NCBI GenBank assembly: GCA_948474755.1
Contig: CAOLHI010000653.1
Coordinates: 310,001-374,000 of the forward strand
Direction: 5' to 3'
DNA from: Ctenosaura bakeri
Taxonomy: Eukaryota; Chordata; Lepidosauria; Squamata; Iguanidae
DNA length: 64,000 nucleotides
Of the stretch, positions 48,738 through 61,198 are shown in pieces. Position 1 is the first letter of the stretch; each line of letters opens with the position of its first letter. Both the position numbers and the translations under genes were made by a program. The notes under the pieces are model-generated. The model was given only the letters and a program-made list of their open reading frames with translations. It did no database searches and was not told the DNA's origin.

Positions 48738-51269
48738 AAGTCCTATGTAACAGGAAAAATATGTTAGCAGAATTCATTTGACCCATATGCTTCTTACAGG
48801 AACTTTTTCATGCATATTAAAGACACTGCTGAGGATAGTGTGATCTTCCTTAACTATCTTCAGGATAAACATCCACAATCACAACTGCCACCACTGCCAC
48901 GACCACAGCAAAAAAACCGGTCTCAAACAGGCTCAACCATCTAGTGGATTAAACAAAAATGATGGTAAAAGTGATACAGAATGCAAGGTCATATGGATGT
49001 AACAGTGTCTTGCTAAAGTCCCCAGTAAAACAGCTCAAGTTCAGCTGTGACCTTACATAGAGCAAGGAAACTGCTTTAGCTAGCAGAGGTAGCAGGGAAC
49101 AGCAGCAGCAGTGGTTGCCCAACCATTCCTCCTGAATCTTCCTGCTATTTTATTCTCCTGGAGGACAGCACTATGCCTGCCTAGGTGCAATGGCATACAG
49201 TATCACTTTGCAGGTATAAAATTCACCTATCAGTCCTCTTCTATATGTGAAATGAAGTGTGTGTGGCAAGGTGGGGGGGCACTGCCACAGGAAAACAGCA
49301 AAATATCTTAAGAACAACATATTGGAACAAATTTGCCCAATGCCTTCCTAAGGAAATGTGAGGAAATGGTAGCCAGAGGCTAAAATCCCATTAGTCTCAA
49401 TGAACAAACTATGGCAGGGTGAGAAATCATACAGGCAAATTCCATTGATTCAGTGGGTCTACATTAGTTGAGAGCAGCAACAGTACTCAGGTCATCAGGA
49501 AGGGAAGGAAATTCCCTCCTATTCCAATAAATTGCAATAAATTGTTATCATAATTGATCAATGAGTCGCTTCTTGAATGTCTAAAATTAGAGAAGAAGCT
49601 ATTCCTCCAACCTGTGGAAGAATTTTTGAGACTCAGAACCTTGCAGAAGGGATGGAGACCAGGATGTACTGTTTGTCAGCAGGAAGAAGAAGTACTTCTG
49701 ATCTCCCCAAAGAAGTCCTAAGTGGAAGCAGGAAAGAAAATTCCTTTCTTTACTCCAGGCTACCAGCAAAAGCCTACACACTGCCTGATATTCAAATATG
49801 CACATCATTAATGCATGAAGCAGACTGTCAGTCTCCAAGAGGGGCTGTACCATAATGAGAACTCTAAATACCTCCACCACTGTGCAGCACTTATACTATG
49901 GCTTCAATTGACTTTTTCTGCCTAGTATACTGCTTGAACTTAATTTCTTGCTTTCCTTACACAGAAACTTCATGTTGCTCTGTACCTCTGCTTTAAGTCA
50001 TCTCAGCTTTTGGAAAAGTAATGAGAAGCTCAGTCAACTCCCTAGACAGAGAGGATGGAGAGAAACCACTAATCCTGCAAAAAAAAAAACTGATACTTTT
50101 AACACTGGGATTCTGTGATCTGTGGATGGGTCTGAAGGGGCCTGTGAACTGGGTACAAGAATATATGTTCCCCCTTTCCATTTCTTTCCCAGTAATTTGA
50201 TTTTTTTTAAAAGTTTAGTTATTTTCTATGGAGGAGGGCTATAGTTCTTATCATGTCCAGAATACATCCAGAGGTGTCCACAACATCAGAGGTCCCATAA
50301 CATCACAAAATGTTAAGAACCACTGTTTTAGTATCTTTACTCTTCATTGAGCCTGCAGTAACCATCTTAGAGCTGCAGAGATGCACAAGAGCCCAATACA
50401 GTAAGCCAGATTTTTGAACTGTTTCTTTCTTCTCTTATTCATCCTCCCCCATGCCTACTGAAGAGTTCTGGAGTACTCCAAAGCTTGCACAACTTTTGTA
50501 ATGTAAGGGCTATTCCACTGAGTCCGTCACAAAGAGCTGACCCATAAATTTATGGGGAAAGTACCAGCTGAGGTGGTGCAACCACACAGACAAACAATAA
50601 TTCATTTGAGCAAAGTGACACATATATCAGTGCCATTGCTCAACACAAATTGCTGTTAGGCCACAAATGAATATCAACCAAGGAAGATTTACGTTGAGTT
50701 GAGATGAAGTTGCCATATGGAGAAATATTTTTCCTAGAAAATTGCAGAAAGTTCTCCTCCTGCTAAAAGTTGGCTCCTTTGCACAATACTGTTTGAATAT
50801 TTGCTACCAGTTTTTGGGTGACAACTTCCACCACTACCCTACCCTGCCCTGCCCCCCCACACACACACACTGTCCCACAGTGATGCTTGATCTGAGGCAC
50901 TGTGGGGAATACAGAAAAATACCATTTGGTTGCCACTGCTGAAAAACCAAAGCAAGTACCTTAGGCAAGGGGAAAGAAATGGTGCCACTTGTAATGGGCA
51001 ACTCTGCCCTGAGAAAGCAGCTGGATAACTTCTTTTTTTCTTGGAGACTATCTGAAAATATGTTAACCATAGTTTTGGTCTGTGATGACAGATCAGAGAA
51101 ATTCAGGAGCTATTAGCATTCAGCATGCGACTATGCACAGCCACCCTAAGTGTGGTGGGAAAGGTTTGTTTTCTGTCCTGAAATCACATACCCAGGAAGG
51201 CAGCACATATACATTCAAATAGGCCAGACTACTAGAAATACCATATCTCCCTATACAAACCTATCAAAG
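48738..51269. other. No gene seen; small simple repeats
   Basis: Unique intron with a C/CA-rich tract near 50837-50872. The open frames near 49577-49880 on both strands match nothing recognised. Confidence 0.5.
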
Positions 51270-51697
51270 TCTTAGGATACTCCTCAGGGGAAGGCTTTCT
51301 CTTGGTCTTGGCACCATCACAGCTCCATATGGTGAAGACATAGGAGAAAGCCTTCCCAGTAACTGCTTCCATGCTGTGGAATTCTGTTCCATGGGATTCC
51401 AGCCTGGCTGCCTCTCTGCCCTCCTTTCACTGACAGACAAAAATCTCCTTCTTTAAGCAGACTTTTAATGTTTACTTGCTCACAGGGAGACTTCTTATGG
51501 GAGTGGGTTGGCTCCCCAGTTTTAGCAGTTGTATGTATTTAATGATTTTATGTTGTTTATGTATGGTTTGAAAATGGTGATATCTTACTTGTGTTTAATT
51601 TCATTATTATGTTTTTAGCTAGTCTTGTTCATGTGCCACCTTGGGTTCCACAGTGAGAGAAAGAAATGTGGACTATAAATGCAATGCAATGCAATAA
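51270..51697 (+). mobile_element. L2-type LINE 3' end
   Basis: Contains 'gagaaagccttcccagtaac', 'tgtggaattctgttccatgg' (last reverse-transcriptase codons in L2) and a 3'UTR ending 'gtgccaccttgggttccaca', 'gtggactataaatgcaatgc', with a short AATGC tail. Frames are broken. Confidence 0.75.
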
Positions 51698-51952
51698 ATC
51701 ACTTCTCCTAGATTTTAGAACAAGGGCAGCCAACTGCAGGGAGGGCCAGGGGGCTTCTTTCAGCAGTAAACTTGTATCACCACAAGATCTGCTTGTTTCT
51801 GATTTATTTAATTTTGGGAGGATTAAGCACTTGCAAATAAAGATGTTTGAAGGCTCACAGGCTGTACTTTGTCCATCTCTGTTGTACAATGTCTGCTTTC
51901 ATCCATCATTATACAGCTCATAGGTTACTTCTTTCACCTGGCTACCTCAATC

Positions 51953-52655
51953 TGTTGTTGTTAACTGCCCTCAAATCAACTTCAACTTATGGCAACCTAT
52001 GAATGAGAGATGTATAAGTCACCCCATTATCAACAGACCAGCTCAAGTCCAGAGGATTCTTGGCCACGCTTCATTGAATGAGTCTATCTGTCTGTAATGC
52101 AGTCTTCCTCTTTTCCTATTGACTTCTACAATAATAATACTTATTCCCATGATACATCCAAAGTATGACAGTCTCAGTTTAGGCATCTAGCTTTTAGAGA
52201 GAGTTCAAGCTTTATTTGCTCAGACCCATTTATTTGTCTTTTCAGCAGTTCAGGATATCCACAGAACTCTTTTCTTGAACTACATTTCAAGTGAGTTGAT
52301 TCTGTCTCTATCAGTTTTCTTCACTGTCTAGTTTTCACAACCATAGAACCACACATAGAAATTGGAAACAGGATGGCATGGGCAATCCTAACCTTAGTAT
52401 TCAATGTTATATCTTTACACTGAATGATCTTGTTTACTTCCTTCATAGCTGCCCTTCCTGGTTCTCTCCTGATTTCTTGACTGCAGTCTCCATTCGGATT
52501 AATGACTGAGAAAAGGTAAGGAAAACTGTACTTTAACTATTTCAATGTCTTCATCATCTCCTTTAAAGTTGTGTTAAACATCTATGATTATTATTTTTGT
52601 TTTCATAATGTTCAACTGTAAACCTGCCTTGGCTGCATCGACAAGAGCATTTAAT
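51953..52655 (-). mobile_element. Bov-B (RTE) LINE fragment
   Basis: On the plus strand it begins with the inverted tail 'gttgttgttaactgccctca' and 'cttcaacttatggcaacc', then reads backwards through the C-terminal region of the reverse transcriptase: 'ttcttcactgtctagttttc acaacca', 'cctaaccttagtattcaatg', 'tgactgcagtctccattc', 'ttttgttttcataatgttca'. The order matches Bov-B LINEs. It is 5' truncated and full of changes. Its tail is the kind carried by the SINEs in the window. Confidence 0.8.
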
Positions 52656-52673
52656 TTGGAGAATTTTTGCAAA

Positions 52674-53010
52674 ATAATCCTGGCAGGATAGAATTCCTGT
52701 GTCTAAAGGGTTCTCTAGCTCAGGGAGATGATATCCAACTACTTCTGGATGGTGTGGTTAATCCTGGAAAATTTTATAGAGTATGTAGTAGCAGCTAGAT
52801 GATCATTTTTTTTCTCAGAATAATAATTTTAAAAAAGCCAGAACTCGAACAGCATCCCAGGCCCAAACCCTGCTCTGTTCCAACATGAGACAATGCAAAA
52901 TAATTGCTAATACTATCCAACATTCTAATGTTAGCTGTCTGTTCCTTAAAGTACAAGCTGTGTCTTGGGTTCAGCTGCGGAAGCAGTGGTGTAAATCTGA
53001 CAGTGGAGTA
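52674..53010 (+). repeat. L2-derived segment, copy A of a duplication
   Basis: 'gttctctagctcagggagat' and 'cttctggatggtgtgg' match the L2 reverse-transcriptase stretch also present at about 58026-58110. It is followed by sequence shared with copy B ('attttatagagtatgtagta', 'tagatgatcatttttt'). Confidence 0.6.
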
Positions 53011-53039
53011 AATGGCTAAATGAAAGCCAATAAACTGAA

Positions 53040-53385
53040 GCTTAATCTTGACAAGGCAGAATTTCTGTGGTTAAGGAGTTCCCTAGCTCAGGAAGATGGT
53101 ATACAATGAGTTCTGGATGGCTTGGGAAATCTTGGAGGATTTTATAAAGTCTGAAGTAGATGAGCACATTTTTAAATAAACAGAAAATTAGATGACCATT
53201 TTTTTAAATAAATAGAAAAATAAAAATTGAACTCCCTCCTCAAACCAAACAACTCTCCCATACCCTGAAAACCTGCTATGTACCATAATGGCATAACACA
53301 AAGTAATTACTAAGCATAATGCAAAACACTGCAGCCTGAAAGCACAGGCTAAGCGGGCACACACTGTGTTCTTGGGCCCAAGTGT
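53040..53385 (+). repeat. L2-derived segment, copy B of a duplication
   Basis: Aligns in order with copy A: 'aatcttgacaaggcagaatt', 'ttccctagctcaggaagatg', 'attttataaagtctgaagta', 'tagatgaccattttttt', 'cacaaagtaattactaa', 'aaagcacaggct'. Either an old tandem duplication or two related insertions side by side. Confidence 0.6.
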
Positions 53386-53399
53386 ATCAAACTAGATGG

Positions 53400-54429
53400 C
53401 CTCGTCTGAACATGACAGGAATTTTGATGTCTTTTCTGAAATGTGCCATCCATTCTCAACTCTCAGTGGCACTGAAAGGCAGTTTCCCCTTCTCTCTAGT
53501 TACGCCTGGTTCAAGGTAGGTCTCTTCCTAATATGGGCATAACAGCCAATCTTTTTTCTTTTCTTTTCTTTTCACTGCCTCTTCCACCTTTGAAGCACTC
53601 CAGCCAGATGGGTCCCAGTCTGACTTGCCTATTGCTACAGTTACTGCATGGAGAGAGATGAAGAAGGAAAAAACAAACAAAACGAGGGGTGAAGGTGAAG
53701 TTAAACTACATTGGATTAGCAATGAATATGGGTGATCAGAGTAATGAGATAATTCTATTATGTTTTGTGTTCAAGCAATTTAGCCCTGATTGTTGCTGAC
53801 CTCTGGTGATTTTGAGCACCACTGAAACAAAATAGAGTCCTAAAAAGCAGCCTAGTGCTAAGGGATGCTATTTCTTTATATATATCTACATGGTACTGCT
53901 TATTCTTCTGCCTCAACCACTCTTATTATTTATAAATCTGCATTCCACCCAAAGATGCCCAAGAATGTATACATTGAGTTGTATTGATTTATATCATTGA
54001 CTTATTTCTTAGATTTCTAAGGAGCCCAATAAACACAGTTCTTTGGGTAGCAGTGTGGAACTAGCTTCTTTTTTAAATCCAAGACAACAATAATATTAAT
54101 AGCATATCATAAAACCAAAAATAAAAACCAACAGTAAAGGATAAGACAGAGCTGTGCATGGTAGAACTACAGTAAAATTAGCAACAAGGACTGAACAGTG
54201 GAATGATCTAAAAGCACTAAAAAGATTATTTAAGCAGTTGAAAAAAAATATTTATATGCTACCAAGAAGACTGTAAGGAAATTGTCAGGTGAGTCCTCTG
54301 AGCAGGACATTCCACAGATGGGGGATGAGCACTGAACAGGCTCTCCATTTGTAATTTCCAGCTATGGGGCCATCTGGATGAAGAACTCAGGATGACTTTA
54401 ACATCTCTTTAAGGAAAGTTAGAGAATAG
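53400..54429. other. No gene seen
   Basis: AT-rich intron with a TTTTC run near 53551-53571. Confidence 0.5.
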
Positions 54430-54660
54430 TGGATTGTATGGTGGGTTTAGAGCTAGTACTGAGTTTTGGACAAGGATCCTAGAAGATCAGGATTCAAATC
54501 CTTGCTCAGTTATGGAAACCCACATCTGATCCTGGGCGATTCATATTTTCTCGGTCTAAGAAGAAGGCGACGGCAAATTTCCTCTGAATAAATCTTCCAA
54601 AGAAAGCCCTGTGACAGAGTTGCCTTAAACTGGAGTCAGCTTGAAGTCACACAACAATAG
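54430..54660 (+). mobile_element. Diverged Sauria-type tRNA SINE
   Basis: B-box-like 'gattcaaatccttg', then 'ggaaacccacatctgatcct', 'gaagaaggcgacggcaaatt' and a Bov-B-like tail, 'ggagtcagcttgaagtcaca' and 'caacaata'. The head is poorly kept. Confidence 0.75.
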
Positions 54661-54744
54661 TGGATTTTCTGACAGAACAGGGAAGCCTAGGTTGAACCTA
54701 GGTTTTCCCAAGCTTAGCTAGTCAGAGCCTAGAAGAGCGTTCTT

Positions 54745-54840
54745 TTTTAGACTATAACTGCCCCAAATCTTCTAGGCAGCATGATTATTACACTACCATT
54801 TTGGAAGCTGTTGTCTAAAGAGTTATTTATCTAAGATTTG
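54745..54840. repeat. Palindromic repeat, 'gactataactgcccc' copy
   Basis: Arms 'ttagactataactgccccaa' and 'ttttggaagctgttgtctaa' around 'ggcagcatgatt'. Confidence 0.65.
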
Positions 54841-54899
54841 GAAAAACTTGTCATTACTACTTCTACCTATTTCAAGTAGGAGCACAATGTTCAGAGTGC

Positions 54900-57839
54900 C
54901 TTCATTCCATCTCACAAAGTTGTTGTTAAGCAGAGATAACTGAGAACTTCCTGTCTTATACTCCTTATGTTCTTAGCTATTGTGCCATGCCAGACTTCAT
55001 TGCGAGAAAAAGCATGCATACTTGAGAATACACATTTCACACCATCTATAAAAACTAGAGTAGTGACTGAGATGTGAACTATTCTGATCTCTCCCCCCAC
55101 ACACACACACAATCAACTTGAACAAAATACATGTGAAATGAAACAAACAGATCAGGAAAGCCTTGTATAAGTAAAGAAAAACATTCTGAGCCTTCTGGAA
55201 AACACTCCAGTGCTTCTTCCAAAACACATCAAGGGATGATTTTTTAATCACCTTCCTCTTTTCTTATGATTTCCATTTTGGTGGTCAAGTTTATAGACCT
55301 GTCCCTTTTCAATGTGTGTGTGGGAACAGTGAATCAGGTTTATATGCTTTACCCATTTCTCTCTTTTATGCCCTTCATGCATGCTTAATAAGGGATTATG
55401 GAGGCAGTTACTATCTACCTTGCCTGTAGGCAGGCACTCACAGCTACAAGAGGATTGACTGCAGTAGAACCCCTCTCATTCCCAGTAAAGCTTTATTACT
55501 GCATTATTTACTGTGGACAAGCTGCTGCAATCCAGCACCCATGTCTGTGTTTCCCTAGCCCTCCTCCATCCTCCCAGTGCTGATGCTTCTAACTTCCTGC
55601 TCGAGAGAAAGTGAGGAGGAAAAAGAGGGGGCTGCATCGGTATAAAAAGCAAAAAGGAGTTTCACTGCCAGAGGCTTGAGGTATACCTATACTTCTTTCA
55701 TGTTGTGCAGTATTTTAAATTTTATGTCTTGGTGACTTTTGGACAAGGCCTTGTCTTTTTGGTGACTTGCACCATAGTTGGTAAACTACTCACATATGGC
55801 TTTGATTACATACCTTTGGGTATCATTTTCCTTCTTTGCCCTTGTAGGGCTCAGACTTATTTGCCTTCATTGTCTCTGGTGACTCACAGTGATTCCATAG
55901 ATATTTATAAACAAAATAGTGTGGGTTATTAGCTAGCAGCTCTTCCTGTTAAGGTTTGCAAAGAAGGACAGTGGTGTAGTAAAGCCTCCATGGGAATAAA
56001 AGAGGGGGAGATCCTGAGCGCACGTCCTGTACAACTCCCATTCATCTGCAGTCAACACCTCTGTTTACCCACATCTGCAATCACTTCTTGTAATCCTAGA
56101 GATTTCTTTCCTATTGATGAGGCTTCTGTTGCCTGCTCACCTGTCTCCTCATGCTTACTGTCCTTATAAAGTATTCTTGTCCAACAACAGTTCTTTATAT
56201 CCTAATCAGTCGTGTTGCACTTCACTGCTTTTAATAACTGCTCTCATGCTTCTTCTCAGAATTGTGCCTCATTATATATTGCTATTGTATTCTCAGCACA
56301 AGCTATTTGATACAGATTAACCCATTGGGATGAATACTCTGCAGTAACTACCTTTAAATGCCTTTTCAAATGAAAGTAATGCCAGTTTGGAACAGAGCTA
56401 TACTTATTTTTTTTTTGAGTAGAAGTGCAACAGAGGCAGGCCTATTTTGTGAGAACTGGATGTTGAATGTCTATTCAGTGTTGCAGCTCAGAGACAGAAT
56501 GGGGATTATGTTGGTATGCCAACCATCTTTGCTGCTCAACAGTCTTTCTATTTGAGCTAAAGAATGTGGTCTGGGACTTGGCTCTGGAGGTGCACAAACA
56601 AAATAACTCTTTGGAAGGAAGACCTCAACATCCTTGCTTCACTTCACTGACTCAGATCATGATGGCTGCCATGATAACAATAGGGCTGTCCCAATTGGTC
56701 ATCGGTCATTCATATAGCATATAGTAAGCCATCAGTAACATCTGGTAGTTTTGAGCAAGAAGGATGTTAGTGGTTTGAAAGTTGAGATAGGAGGTAGTTA
56801 ATGGACCTTTTTATTATGTTCAAACCAATTCATGATGAGGTTTAGATTGAAAGATGGTTCATTCCACAAGGACAAAGGACCAGTTTGGTTGTTCAGAATG
56901 GGATATTTATGGAATCATATGGAGTCTTAACAGCCCTTGTGTATGTTTATGTGGGTGTGTGTCCAGTTTCACCAGTCTCAATACAGAACAGTAAAGTGAA
57001 ATGAGCAATTGACACAGTTCCTCCCCAGCATCCTCTCCCCACCTCAAGCACAGAGCCCATCCAGCTCTTGGTTTACCAAATGGTAAACCAAATGGTGGAG
57101 GACTCAGAGAGAATCACCAACCAACATGAACCAACATGAAAAAAGATGTAATTACTGAGTCTACTACATGGCATTGACAACGATGACGGAACAATTATTT
57201 CTCTGCCACAGTTCATCCTTGAAAAATTGTCCAGCCAAGCTGTTCCTGAATCTTCTTCAGCTGTGCCCAAAGGGGAAAAAAATGTAATTCTTAGAAACCT
57301 TACAACAAAATGTCTTCTCTAAATGTTCTAAATGCAGCCTCCACAGACGTGTCCAGAGCATCATCTGTCCAGAGTTTATGCAACTAGTTTCAATGGTTAC
57401 AATCTGAAAAAGTGACAAGATATTTGGTGGAGTTCGCCCATTGTGGCTGGTTACATTTTGCAAAAGGAGATGACTTGGTTGGTCCAAGAGCACTGTTTGA
57501 GAAAGGGTAGTCCTGACCTTGAAGGTGGTGTTAGTTGTGACTTTTGCTGAAAAAAGGTCTCTTTGGCATGACTGTCATAAATGTATCCCTCTTGTGAAAA
57601 GTGCTTGAGCGGATAGTGGCAGTTCAGCTCCAAACTCTGTTGGTGAAGCCACATTTCAATCTGACTTCAGCACAAAAGCAACTTTGCCCAAATGAATGCA
57701 CCCTACTGGGATAGATAGGAGGAACACAACCCTGTTGCTTTAGCCTGATCTTTCAGTACTTGTGATACTATCCACCATGGTATTTTCTGCTTTGGTTTCC
57801 TCAGTTGGGAGTTGGGGGAACAGTAATCCTGTAGGAGAG
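54900..57839. other. No gene or clear repeat seen
   Basis: AT-rich intron. A short AC run occurs at 55099-55112. None of the frames of about 60-85 codons here resembles a known protein or the missing KLF12 exon. Confidence 0.5.
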
Positions 57840-58136
57840 TCAGTTGGGACTTAGTGTAAAATGTCACTAGATGCTGATGATACTCAGCTTTATATTCAGC
57901 TTTACTAGATGTTGATGACATTCAGCTTTGCGTCTCCTTGTCATCACTCAGGTGAAGCTATGGAAATACAGAAGTAGTTATGTGAATCCAGTAATGGATA
58001 GATTAAGGCCAATAAGCTGTACCTTAATCATGACAAGGCAGAACTCCTATGGCTAAAGGTTTCTCTAGTTCAGGGAAATGGTATTCAGCTAGTTGTGGAC
58101 TGAGTTGCACAACTTCTGAAAGAACAAGTATAGAAT
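57840..58136 (+). mobile_element. L2-type LINE, reverse-transcriptase part before a CR1 insertion
   Basis: Contains the coding trace of the catalytic box, 'gctgatgatactcagcttta' (ADDTQL), which appears twice about 38 bp apart as a small tandem duplication. This is followed by 'aataagctgtaccttaatca' and 'gacaaggcagaactcc'. It is a fossil that continues beyond the CR1 insertion. Confidence 0.75.
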
Positions 58137-58850
58137 GTGTAGAACACATAGAGTTGGCAGCAGCCTCGCAGGCTACCAAGTCCAAACCTCCACTCAATGC
58201 AGGAAATCCAGCTTAAGCACCCCCATCAAGTAGCTGTCCAGTCTCTTTTTTGAAGGCATCCAGAGAAAGAGATCTTGTTACCTCTCTAGGTAATTGATTC
58301 TACTGCTGAAAAGCTCTTACCATCAAGAAGTTCCTTCTAATGTTCAATCAAAATTTACCATGCTGTAACTTAATTCTATTAGATCTGGCCCTACTCTCTG
58401 GAGCAGCAGGGAACAAAGCTACACCATCCTCTCCAACACAGCCCTTTAGACATTTAAAGAACGCAATCATGTCACCCCTCAATCTTCTCTTTGCCAGGCT
58501 GAACATGCCCAACTCCTTCAACCTTTCCTGATAAGTTTTGTTCTCCATACTTCTTACCTTCCTTGTTGCTATTTTTTGAACCTGCTATAACTTCTCTATT
58601 TCTTCTTAAAATGAGGCTCCCACTACCCAACGCAGTATTCCAGATGAGACTTGACTAGCACAAAATATAGTGGAACTATTACTTCCCTTGATTTGGAAAC
58701 TTTGGTTTTATTAATGCAGGCTAAAATATTAGTTGACTTCTTTGCTGAAGCATCACACTGATGGGTCATGTTCAGTTTATGATCAACAATAATCCCAAGG
58801 TCCTGTTCATATATACTACTGCTAAGCCAAGTATGTCCTTTGATCTAGCA
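58137..58850 (-). mobile_element. CR1 LINE 3' part inserted in L2
   Basis: Plus strand reads as the reverse complement of CR1: 'agagttggcagcagcctcgc', 'gtccaaacctccactcaatg', 'agctgtccagtctctttttt', 'gttccttctaatgttcaatc', 'atgtcacccctcaatcttct', 'gctgaacatgcccaact', 'gcagtattccagatgagact', 'aaaatattagttgacttctt'. About 0.7 kb is kept and it is 5' truncated, as usual for CR1. Its left limit in the L2 is clear; the right limit is approximate. Confidence 0.88.
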
Positions 58851-58899
58851 TGTCTAGTAATCTTTAGTATGGCATGCTTTTTACAAACTTTAGCTGATG

Positions 58900-59610
58900 C
58901 ATCACTTACAGCCTCGCCTACATGCTGATAGTTTGGGCATGGGTACTGATGTTCTGGTAAAATCCCATCTGGATTACTGCAGTGCGTCACATGTAAATTT
59001 GCCTCTGATGGCTCCATCAGATAGAAACTCCATTCAGTGCAAGATGTAGAGCAAGAGTCAGAGCTGGCTCTACTCACATACAATACATTTTCCCTGTCTC
59101 AAAAGAACTTCACTGGTAGACCTTTCATTTCTGGGCCCATTTCAGAATGCCACTATCCACCTTTAAATCCATAAACAGTTTGGGAACCAAGTGCTCGAAG
59201 AAGCATCTCTTTGTGCTCCAACCTGCTTGCATGCTAAGCTCATCAGCTGATTCCCTTCTCCTAAATATTTTTTTGCCTCAGAGATAAGGTTATTTACAGT
59301 AAGGGAAAGGGTTCTTCAGTGGTGGCATCAAAGTCATGGAATGTCCTTACTAGGGACATATACAGCAACAACTTAAGAGATGCATTAACTCATCAGAGAA
59401 AAACATCTTTACTCTGACAAGCATTTAAAAAACATTTTCATCATCTCTCACACTTTAAACTTTATGAATTCTGATTTCAATTTTATGTGCTGTTTGCCTC
59501 TGCATTCTTTTACTCATTTTAATCTTTGGAAACCACTTTTTAAACCACTGATTAACTGTATTGATGATCCATCTAAAAGTTTTCAATGAAATCAAGCAAT
59601 ATAAAGCCAA
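58900..59610 (+). mobile_element. L2-type LINE, 3' part after the CR1 insertion
   Basis: 'ctggattactgcagtgcgtc' and 'tttgcctctgatggctcc' continue the L2 order lost at 58136. 'gttcttcagtggtggcatca', 'atggaatgtccttactaggg' and an AT-rich 3'UTR ending 'atcaagcaatataaa' complete it. Confidence 0.75.
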
Positions 59611-60960
59611 CATAAGCTTTCCTCTGATGAAAGAAGCAAGACCTGGATCCTACCCAGGATCTTCAGCTGTGTTAGCACTCAGCTGTGCCCTTCAAAAAGC
59701 AAAGCTGCCAGTACCCATGAAGCTAAGGTAAACCACCTGTCACTACTGCTTTCTATAAAAGAGGCCTATTTGGGGTGACCTAACCCAGGAAATGCCTCTC
59801 CACCCAGTCCTTGCAGCTGCTGTCTGAGATGAATGTGCAAAATGCTGCTCCTTCCTGAAACATCCAACAATATTCCCATAAACATTCTTTTTAATTCTCC
59901 ATGAAGGTTTGTAAGCTCCATTCCTAAAACGGCCCCTGTAATTTTGTTTCTTATGTTGCATGGCAGAGGAGATATGAAAAGATCCTGTTTTGTCCTGTTA
60001 CTGTGAAGAACTGGAAAAGCTGCCCTGCCACAAATTCTCCTTTTTAAAATAGTAGGAAATTCTCAGGGTGTGGCAAACACATGCACCACTCTTACCCTCA
60101 GCTCCCTGGCTCACAGTACTCCTAGTTCCTGGGTGCTGCTTCTCTATCAGTTCACAGCCTCTTCTATCACCTAGGCCCTGCTTCAGTTTCTCTTTGGTCA
60201 CCTTGTATCTCAGCTAGCCTTCCTGCCAGATCAGTGTGCTGGGCTCCTCTTGTGCCAAGAGCACATGCACATCCATCCTTCCACTCACTATACAGCCTTT
60301 TCTGTTATTTTCAGTAAATACCCCTTTTTTGACTTCATTTTATTATTCCTAAGCCCTACCTCCTCCACTCATCTTTATCTTAGGTTCCTACTTTTGAATC
60401 TACTGATTGTTTCCAACCTTTCTATTTTGGGCTTATTGCCCCAAATTTCCATACTGGCTGGGGCTTCTTCCCACTGAGACTGTTGTGTCCCCATTGTTCC
60501 TTCTGGCCTTATGGCCTCTGAGGAGTGGTTCTGGTTATTAGTTTTCTTAAGCCAGTGCTGTGGGGATTGTTCAAAGGATGAACATTTCCCTCAACAGATA
60601 CAGAATTTGTGATTTTCCACAAAAGCAGGACAGATCAGGTCATCAATGGCAAAGCTTCAGGTCAGGCCCAAGACATTTTACTGCCTGAGTTGGAGGACAA
60701 GACGGCACTCTACTTTCATTCATGTATGTACAGAAACTGACAAGATGGGGAATCGAATCATATTGTGACCCTTGGGACAAGATAGCATCTTACATCACAC
60801 CTGAGGGTAGCAGGCTATCTTAGGGAGCACACAGTAGCTCATGGGGCAGACATAGCTCCATCCTCCAACTTCTTGCCATTCTCTGCCCTTCAGCAAACTG
60901 CCACCTGAGGCAGCTGTCTCAATCCACCTCAAGACAAATTACAAATCAAAGAAAGGAGAT
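59611..60960. other. No gene seen
   Basis: Unique AT-rich intron with pyrimidine-rich stretches near 60330-60480 on the plus strand. A vague dispersed motif, 'gccacctgaggcagctgtct', lies near 60901-60920. Confidence 0.45.
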
Positions 60961-61198
60961 GGCAACTATACATTGGGAAGCATGTTCCAATGGTAAAAGC
61001 TCTCTGACAGTGGAATACACTATCTCAGAAGGCAGCGGACTCCCCTTTGTTGAACGTTTTCAAACAGTTTTTTAAAACAAGTTTTTAAACAGTTCTTTTA
61101 AAATGGCTTAGACAGCCACCTGTCAGGTGTGCTTTATCAGTGAATTTCTGTACTGACAGGGAGCTGGCCCTTAGAGTCCCAACTCTACAATTCTGTGA
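60961..61198 (+). mobile_element. CR1 LINE 3' end
   Basis: 'ggaatacactatctcagaag', 'actcccctttgttgaacg', 'gacagccacctgtcaggtgt', 'gctttatcagtgaatttctg' and the terminal 'caactctacaattctgtga' follow the CR1 3' end order. Confidence 0.85.

Noticed and set aside
58772..59083. 103-codon minus-strand open frame
   Set aside because: It spans the junction between the CR1 and L2 fossils and corresponds to neither reading frame.
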